Part shown: positions 57,241-64,000 of the stretch, in pieces
Position numbering within the stretch: position 1 is the first letter of the stretch
Layout: each line of letters begins with the position of its first letter
Origin: Hanleya hanleyi
Lineage: Eukaryota > Mollusca > Polyplacophora > Lepidopleurida > Hanleyidae
NCBI GenBank assembly: GCA_036873755.1
Contig: JAVTVY010018981.1
Span: forward strand, 1-64,000
Length of the DNA stretch: 64,000 nt
Direction: 5' to 3'
Notes under the pieces: model-generated
What the model was told of the DNA's origin: nothing
What the model saw: only the letters and a program-made list of their open reading frames with translations
Database searches by the model: none
Made by a program: the position numbers and the translations under genes

Positions 57241-58012
57241 CATGCTGTTACGCCTTCTCGCACTGTGCCGGTATGCCGTGCACACCGTACGCCTTACCGG
57301 ACGAACGAAACCTTTGCGTACCTTTGAAAATCTTGATTGCCCGAGTGGTTTGAGATTTCGTTGTTTTTTCATGACGTTGATTTACAAAGTCATTCAGCAA
57401 GTCGTCAGAGACTTTCTCATATCTCGGGGTAGCGGAATTTCCGGGAATCATCTCGTCAAAAGGATCCGGGCCGGACAAATCATCCTGGATGTTTAGAAGT
57501 TCGTCCGGTACGCCATGGAGAAAACATTCTCCAACACTCTTCGCACCCCTCGATGTATCAATTTCATAAGTAAAATAAGTGCCCAATGGTTGCAGTTTGT
57601 TTACAACTCGATATATTTCGTCGTGGAATAAATCAGCTGACCGATGGCAAATTTACCACTCGGCGCTTGGGCCATTTTTTCGCCTCCTTGCAAATGCAAC
57701 CGTGTTCGAGCAGACGACCGTTTACCCGGACTTGCCATAAAAATATATCGTGCAAAACAACTGATTCTTTCAGTGCAGAGAAATAAAATGTTTTATTGAT
57801 TTTTTATTGATTTTTATACATATTTCTTGCCCAAGATTAACCACAGCAATATGAGAACTATTGAGCTGGAGGTGGTGTTCCACAGCGTGTTTAAGTTGAC
57901 CTATATGTCACGTGCTTGCCATGGGTACCAAGAAAGTGACATTTCCAACACGAGCAGGCTCACGTTTGTCTGCATCTGTGGACGAAGGGCGAAGAAGAAC
58001 GAAGTTATATTA
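57241..58012. other. No gene recognised
   Basis: The minus frame 57248-57586 is 112 codons, Arg/Asp-rich, without a known domain. The base pair TA at 58011-58012 is the left flank of the Tc1-like element. Confidence 0.35.
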
Positions 58013-58268
58013 AACAGTGCAACAAAAGTAAGTCCCCCCCTAAACGATGTTTGATATCTTCCAAGATATTTTGCAGATCCTGATGAATTTTTGCACACAC
58101 TAGCCCAGTAACCAGCCCCACACGGTATATCAAGGATTAATACGTAGGTGTAGTTGTACGCAAATGAGCATGCGCAAACTGGGAATCGGTCCAATTTTGA
58201 AAAGTTCATGAACAGATTAATCCAGACTTTTCAATGTCAAATCGTTATTTCATCACAGAATTCGATCA
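58013..58268 (+). repeat. Left TIR of the Tc1-like element
   Basis: 256 bp ending at GAATTCGATCA; mirrored by 59649-59904. Contains GAGCATGCGCAAACTG and a C7 run near the tip. Confidence 0.95.
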
Positions 58269-58300
58269 TGTTGACTCCGTATCTCGACGGTCAGTAATCA

Positions 58301-59456
58301 TTAAAATCGCGTGTAACCGCCACGACATTGGATGACATTTCGACAACGTGCTCGCATGGTGTTGATGAGGCTTGCGATCCGACGTTGCGGGATGGCTAAC
58401 CACTCCTCCTGAAGCAGGCGTCTCACGTCATCAAGATTTGACTCCACCCCAACTCGACGATAGACCGATTGTTTCAGCTGATCCCAAAGATGTTCGATGG
58501 GATTGAGATCCGGAGAACTGGCGGGCCACTGCATGTGGTCAATGCCTTCAGTTTGGAAGAAGCCATTTACAATCCTTGCCCGATGTGGACGCGCATTGTC
58601 GTCCATGAAGACAAATCCATCCCCAACGGCACCTGCGTAGGGCAAAACCTGTGGTCGAAGAACTTCAGTCACGTAGCGATTAGCGTTCAAGTTCCCCTGA
58701 ATCGGCACCAGATCGGTTTTACCGGTCAAACTAATGCCTGCCCAGACCATTACGCTGCCACCACCAAAGGCCGTTACTGGTTGCACGCAACACTCGGCAT
58801 GCTGCTCTCCCTGACGACGCCACACACGCCTCCTACCGTCAACGTGACGGAGACAGACACGCGTTTCGTCACTGAAGAGAACATTGCCCCACTGTCGTCT
58901 GGTCCACCGAACATGATTTCTTGCCCACTGCAGACGCGCTATCTTATGACGGCGGAGCAGAGAAGCCTTCTTCACCATACGCCTAGCACGCAATCCGACG
59001 GCTTTTAGGCGTCTCCTAACTGTTTGAGCACTCACTCTCCTAGCGCCGGCACCAGCATCTGCTCTTATTTGATCTCGGACCTCTCGTGCTGAAATTCAGA
59101 ATGGGAGTTAAGTGAATTGAGGAGTGAGTGAGTCGTGTTTAACGGAACGAGTTGGATCTGCGCTACATCAGAAAATGGTATTCGATTTTTTTGTGGCACA
59201 CCGAGGCCCTCATACCTGATAACGTTCTGTTCCTCAGTGTGACGTTAACGATTCGACGGTCTTGTCGTCGTGTGATCGTCCTGGGCCTTCCACTTTTTGG
59301 TAGATCCTTCACATCCCCTGTAGCACGAAACTTTGCTTGCAATTTGCGAATTGCTTTAGGTGTTACCCCCATTCGACGAGCAACCTGTTTTACAGGGGTG
59401 TTAGCCTCCAACAGACCAATTGCAACAGCCCTATCCATATTGGATAAACGAGGCAT
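58301..59456 (-). CDS. Tc1-like DD34E transposase, two exons
   Basis: Minus strand, exon 1 59456-59216 and exon 2 59088-58301: 241 + 788 = 1,029 bases, that is 342 codons plus TAA, the usual Tc1 length. Residues 1-60 form the helix-turn-helix region (DRAVAIGLLEANTPVKQVAR...GVTPKAIRKL), followed by the GRPRTITRR AT-hook-like motif and a second, basic helical DNA-binding region up to about residue 125. Catalytic residues are D154 (FSDET), D244 (MDDN) and E279 (NPIEHLWD), with exactly 34 residues between D244 and E279. The transposase would bind the TIRs and move the element at TA sites. The start ATG at 59456 (MPRLSNMDR) fits the family. I see no inactivating change. Confidence 0.9.
59089..59215 (-). 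other. 127-bp spliceosomal intron in the transposase
   Basis: On the minus strand the intron begins GTATGA after CAG, ends TTTCAG with a preceding pyrimidine-rich CTCACTCACTCCTCAATTC stretch, and lies in phase 1 (codon G|CA). Removing it joins RTLSA to REVRDQIRADAG, the sequence expected between the DNA-binding and catalytic domains. Unspliced, the frame ends soon after position 59216. Confidence 0.85.
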
Positions 59457-59648
59457 GGTTTACCACAGAACTTCAACTGAATGCCCAAGACTTGTGGGCA
59501 GAAATATGGGATATTCAGGTATGAGACCGTTTTTATTGACCATCTCGGACATCAAATTACGTAAAACCAGTTATGTGAAACCGCATGAATTTCTTGTGGT
59601 GGTTGACATGTCCTGGATGCCCAACCACACGAATATTTCATGACTGGT

Positions 59649-59904
59649 TGATCGAATTCTGTGATGAAATAACGATTTGACATTGAAAAGTCTGGATTAA
59701 TCTGTTCATGAACTTTTCAAAATTGGACCGATTCCCAGTTTGCGCATGCTCATTTGCGTACAACTACACCTACGTATTAATCCTTGATATACCGTGTGGG
59801 GCTGGTTACTGGGCTAGTGTGTGCAAAAATTCATCAGGATCTGCAAAATATCTTGGAAGATATCAAACATCGTTTAGGGGGGGACTTACTTTTGTTGCAC
59901 TGTT
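59649..59904 (-). repeat. Right TIR of the Tc1-like element
   Basis: 256 bp, reverse complement of 58013-58268 with no mismatch seen. Confidence 0.95.
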
Positions 59905-60639
59905 TATATATTTCTTCTCATACAGAGTAGCGGGCAGTTTAGGGCTGGAAAGGAATTGTTCAGATATCGAGTGCCTTTGTACTCATTCAGTGTATCACGG
60001 GGAGAATGTTCCTGTGTTATTGCGGGGGGAGGTAAACGCACTCTCCCGCAACCGTGAACTGCTGTTTCACGAGGCAGTATTTTGTATTCTTGTAAAAGCC
60101 GTTGCTATGTGAAAGTTTACCCTATATGCAACATGTATTTGCACACTACACGCATAACACAGAAGGTTAGAATTAAAATTAAATCCTACCTGCTCCCCCA
60201 AATGGATATGTCGCATGTAGGATCTAACCGGCGTGCAGTAATGCGAGTTTCAACCAATCCCGAGAACTCTTCGAAGTGCTTTGAAGGGAACATACTGGTA
60301 GGAGCTTTTAGTAGGCTCAGCCGAATCAGACGTCACGCTGTGGGAAGGTATCGTTTGATGTCGTCGTGCTCCCGCCAGTTTGGCGCCATAATGCGGGGTA
60401 GAAATATGGACTGGCCATAAACCTTGGGTTAACGCAGAGGCGAACATCAAATTCAAATGAAATCGGTAAGATCCTACATAGCGACGATTGGAGAGCATTG
60501 ATAGGATATTAATTTATTAAGATTGGCTTAACCCGTGGATAGGGGCTGTGTGAACTCAGGTACTTCAATATCTTGATGGTATTCACAGGAACAGACACAA
60601 TCGAAAAGTGATTGAGATACATCATTTTCTAGATAAGGA
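59905..60639. other. No gene recognised
   Basis: Plus-strand frames here are extensions of a frame that starts inside the TIR; no domain. Confidence 0.4.
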
Positions 60640-61801
60640 TTTTACAATGAAAATCATATGTATTAAAAATACTGATCAGCGATACGGATTTGATATATTT
60701 GGAACATGATGTTGTTTTGCCAGCATCATTGGAATTACAAGCGTCTAGTCCGTCATCCATAATCCAGCCGTCGTCCATTAGAGAATATCCGCGTCCATAA
60801 TCCAAAGACCTATTCCATATTCCATATAACAGTATTAGCACCAAATTCAAAAAGACAATCATAGTATACATAAACATAGGCTTGTTTCCTGCAAGAGAGA
60901 AGCGGTCAACAGTTTTCAATGATGCCGGCAAGACATCATGATGTTCCAAAAATATCAAATCCGTATCGCTGATCAGTATTCTTAATCCATAATATTCGTT
61001 GTAAAGTCGTCATCTAAAGAATGATGTATCTCAGTCACGCTTTGATTGTGACTGCTCATATGAGTACCATGAGGATCTTGAAGTACATGGGTTCATACGG
61101 CCCCTAGCCCCGGGTTAAGCGGAATTGGACACAAGTTACGAAACGTAGCGCCATAGATCTTGCACGCTACGTTCGTATTTTGCTATCAGCATGCGATATG
61201 TATCGCCAAATTTGAGAAACTTTGAATGGAGGCGCTTGGTGGAATAGCCCTGTTTTATGAGTTTCTGCAACAATGTTTTGTGACGTTGATTAAAATCGTC
61301 ACATTTAACACAGGATCTAGCAAATGCTACTAAGCGAGATATGTATGCGCCATATGCAGGTCCCACTGGAATATTACTGTCCAGAAAGGGATAGTTTACG
61401 ATGTCGAAATTGTAATCATCTCTTTTGTCATTAAGTCGACGAGAGAGAATGCCCGCTTCATTTTTATAGAGATAGAGATCTAAATATGATGTGCCTGTAT
61501 GGCTATCTGTAGTTTCCTTCAAATCCAGTGAAAGTGGATATATATCCTTCACTGCGTCATTTATATAGCGATTATCCACAGTGAGAAGATCGTCTATATA
61601 GCGTTTGGTGAATGAGAAGGAACGGGCTTTGAATGGATCGGTTTTTGAAAGTGCCTGCATATAGTCATATTCATAAGAGAACAGATACAGGTCAGCCAAC
61701 AGGGGTGCACAATTAGTACCCATTGGAATACCTATATGCTGCTGATGACCGCTTCTCTCTTTTCCTAATTTCGTGTTGGTGCTGTTACATAAGTCTTTGG
61801 C
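60640..61801 (-). pseudogene. Reverse-transcriptase element, family R1, 5'-truncated, copy 4
   Basis: The minus strand from 61801 is open for 222 codons to 61136. It reads GHQQHIGIPMGTNCAPLLAD (motif B region), then FTKRYIDDLLTVDN (catalytic YIDD), NDAVKDIYPL, SYLDLYLYKNEAG, and KRDDYNF...NIPVGPAYGAYISRL. This is the C-terminal half of a reverse transcriptase of an unclassified lineage common in animal genomes; the upstream TAA at 61802-61804 marks truncation. The fingers domain is missing, and no GIY-YIG or other endonuclease was seen. A tail down to 60640 includes the VDRF segment and an inverted repeat (60645-60735 with 60905-60990, both with CTGATCAGCGATACGGATTT). Not active. Confidence 0.75.
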
Positions 61802-62589
61802 TTATGGACGACGGCTGAAGATTGAATGACGGACCAGACGCTTGTACTTTCGTCTTCCCAGGCGCAATCATCTCCGTCAGGCACCCTTTGTTCTTTGGTG
61901 ATATAACATATAGGAAAATTTTCGTTCGATAAACTGTGTGCTATGAATACACAAGTTAAGTTCACGGTATGTAATCGTGAGATGATATATTATATACCTG
62001 TCCCCTATAGCTGCCATTGAACAAATGCGGGTTCAGTGGAAGCATATGTGGTATTCATAAATGTGACAGCAACTATAGCGGTTAAAAATAGCTGGTTATA
62101 CAATGCTATGACACATGCTACTATGTGTAATAAATTCGGCGCTTATCGTATTTCCGACGAACGCGTTTCCACCTCATTATCCGCCGTTCTTCATCAAAAC
62201 ATAACAGGCAATATTTACGAGCCTGTCAGCTATTTTTAGTACACATACTTATTCGATGACCGAAACAAAAATATTTGTAACATATTGAATGTAACTGTCT
62301 TCCGAGAAAGTTCGTAGTGAAAATCAACTGCCTTCATTTTCAGCAGATGTAACACAGGTTCTGGATACTATGATATATCTCGATGTGGATTTCATTGTGT
62401 CTGTTCATATAAATACCGTGTAGATATCGCTTTACTTTTAGTTCCTAATTTTGGGTTAAGCGGATTTCGGGCTTTCCGATATAAAGCTGAAGCAATGTTG
62501 ATACTTTCATTTCGTTTCTGACTGTGCTGCAGTGTGGATGAATATGTCTAATTAGTGATAACTGCCATACTGGAATCATTCTGATCATA
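61802..62589. other. No gene recognised
   Basis: AT-rich; the block 'gacgacggctgaagattgaatgacggaccagacg' at 61805 matches the R1 tail at 60740-60780. Confidence 0.4.
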
Positions 62590-63030
62590 TTTGCATACCC
62601 GGATCATGGGATAATTCACAATGGCGACCGTGTGGGATACCAAAATTGTAATGTTTTCGTCTTCAAAATTCTTGTTTTTTTCTCTTCCTGTCCAGGAAAA
62701 AGTGGACAAAAACTATTTTATTTCACATCGGATTATTATTTTCTAATTTATGTAAACATTTATTGCAAAATAAAAAAAAAGTTTTTGCCAGATTTTATAC
62801 AAATTAAAAATTGAAAAAACAAATCTGACTGACTAATCTACCTCCAAAAGTCCGTCACTGTGACGTCATCAAAGCGGCCATCTTACACTTGTTTTATATT
62901 TTCTGGTAGAGATTGACGCAGGTGTGTAGTATTTTAAGTTTCAGCTCCCTAGCTCAAGGGGTAAAAGAAATAATTAGGGAGGTCAAAATGGCCCCAGGCC
63001 TGGACAGGTCCCGAAAAGCCCAGACAAGAC
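62590..63030 (+). repeat. Dispersed repeat D1, copy 3
   Basis: Same landmarks as 5225-5745: AAAAAGTGGACAAAAACTATT, GTGACGTCATC, CGGCCATCTT, and the end CCCTAGCTCAAGGGGTAAAA followed by GGCCCCAGGCCTGGACAGG, which matches the start of copy 1 in inverted sense. Confidence 0.75.
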
Positions 63031-64000
63031 TATTTTGCTAAATTATTCCTGTATACAAGCATAATTTTCCTTTCTTGAAATGGTGGAATATTTTGAAGCA
63101 TATTTGTCATATTTATACCAATGATCACTCCTCCATGATGCGGCATAGACAGACACGAAATTAAACGACCCAAAATTTACAGGAGAAGCTCACAACGGGG
63201 CCCAGTGTCAGCGCGCAAATCATTCAGTACTTTTAAATATTTATGCAGAAAGAACCGAATTAGATATACATGATGTAGGCTACGAAGCGTTACGCCAGAT
63301 ATTCTAGACGCCACGCTATTGAGAAACCTGGAATACTTAGGTGCTTAAGGGAGTAGAGGACGTTCATTTCCCTTATCTTATGGGGTTACAACATGGGGAT
63401 TTGTCAAATTTTCCAAAAGAAACTGAATTTCCAAACAAGAGTACCCAGACATCTCCAAAATGGGATAAAAATCAACAAAAGAAACAACAGAACCATTTAT
63501 GCGTTTTACTGGTGGTTCGATAGTGTGATAGAACTGACCAAAAAAATGGCATTTTAGATTCAACGATAGGAAGGAGTAAAGTGCCCCGGAGGTTGAAAAT
63601 TATTCCTCTGGAATCCCCCAAATTCGCTCTAATTCACTTTCAATAAAAATGAAACTTGTAAATGGTTAATAAATGAAACTTCAATAATATTCCCCACACC
63701 CACCCCGATTCCACGTCCCCACCCCCTCCTGAAAATAGGACTGAAAAGGCTCAGTTTATCTGTTATACCGCTGATATTTTCTAAGAAAGTATGGTGTCCT
63801 CCTGTTTTTATTACATATTCAACAAGCGCTATATGTGTTTAGTAATATATAGCAAAATTGTGAAAATTTGACCTTGGGAAGTTTGATCTATTGAGCATAA
63901 AATAAGAAAAATTCAAATTTCCCTATGTATTCAGTGTTATGGCTTTTAAGTGGTATACATGCATTTGGCTACCAAATTTTTTTAATGAGTATGGTGACTC
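63031..64000. other. No gene recognised
   Basis: AT-rich sequence; no supported feature to the window end. Confidence 0.4.

Larger units (their letters stand above)
58013..59904 (-). mobile_element. Complete Tc1/mariner-like transposon, 1,892 bp
   Basis: TIRs of 256 bp (58013-58268 and 59649-59904) appear identical by base-by-base reading; both start AACAGTGCAACAAAAG. TA lies at 58011-58012 and 59905-59906, the Tc1/mariner target duplication. The minus strand carries a full-length DD34E transposase split by one intron. Only 32 bp separate the stop from the left TIR; 192 bp lie between the right TIR and the start codon. Identical TIRs and an intact frame suggest recent, perhaps current, activity. 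The TIRs are much longer than in Tc1 itself, nearer the IR/DR size class, though I see no internal direct repeats. Confidence 0.93.

Noticed and set aside
58469..59008. 179-codon plus-strand frame
   Set aside because: Antisense shadow of the Tc1-like transposase.
59708..60112. Outward-reading frame starting MNFSKLDRF in both TIRs of the Tc1-like element
   Set aside because: Same peptide appears at both ends because the TIRs are identical; it runs into unrelated flanks and shows no domain, so treated as chance.

Overview
The window reads as non-coding DNA from a eukaryote. The signs are a spliceosomal intron inside a transposase, tRNA-derived short elements, several satellite arrays, many miniature inverted-repeat elements, and low gene density in mostly AT-rich sequence. 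The mix of element types (Tc1, Crypton-like, pogo-like, an LTR element with a helix-hairpin-helix gag, NNNGCGTT-rich virus-like ORFs) is typical of metazoans and suggests a marine invertebrate; that placement is inference. I recognise no host gene. Almost every coding trace belongs to a mobile element.

Layout. 1-2.2 kb: a large palindrome and a broken, virus-like element coding for C2H2 zinc-finger proteins and a P-loop ATPase. 2.4-3.5 kb: a ~155-bp satellite carrying GCGCATGCGC palindromes. 4-10 kb: MITEs, dispersed repeats, a tRNA-like SINE and a perfect 4 x 36-bp minisatellite. 10.9-18.1 kb: a 7.2-kb LTR element with near-identical 299-bp LTRs, a PBS and a PPT, which encodes only gag (helix-hairpin-helix, coiled coil, capsid, CCHC) and a frameshifted protease. 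18.14-18.65 kb: a 509-bp miniature LTR element on the minus strand, with a tRNA-Thr-like sequence inside each identical 144-bp LTR. 19-22 kb and 43.9, 60.6-61.8 kb: relics of one reverse-transcriptase family. 20.97-21.61 kb: a fold-back element.

23.8-24.3 kb: a 48-bp minisatellite. 27.4 kb: a pogo/DDE_1 relic. 31.2-31.7 kb: a hAT-like MITE. 36.6-40 kb: a 196-bp tandem repeat followed by 2.6 kb of an 18-bp-based simple repeat. 40.9-45 kb: three further TIR elements. 46.4-48.6 kb: a 160-175-bp satellite interrupted by a 484-bp insertion. 50.97-53.05 kb: a GC-rich fold-back element with tandem repeats inside its arms. 53.5-54.6 kb: a disabled Crypton-like tyrosine recombinase. 55.8-57.2 kb: a TIR element with internal ~335-bp repeats. 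58.01-59.90 kb: a complete Tc1-like transposon with apparently identical 256-bp TIRs, TA flanks and a transposase split by a 127-bp intron, the only element here that looks intact.

No pathway or operon logic applies. The elements interact only by nesting and by supplying machinery: the gag-pro element would need a polymerase from elsewhere, the miniature LTR element and the MITEs need proteins in trans, and only the Tc1-like element appears able to encode its own transposase. All calls come from reading the sequence; no database search was possible.
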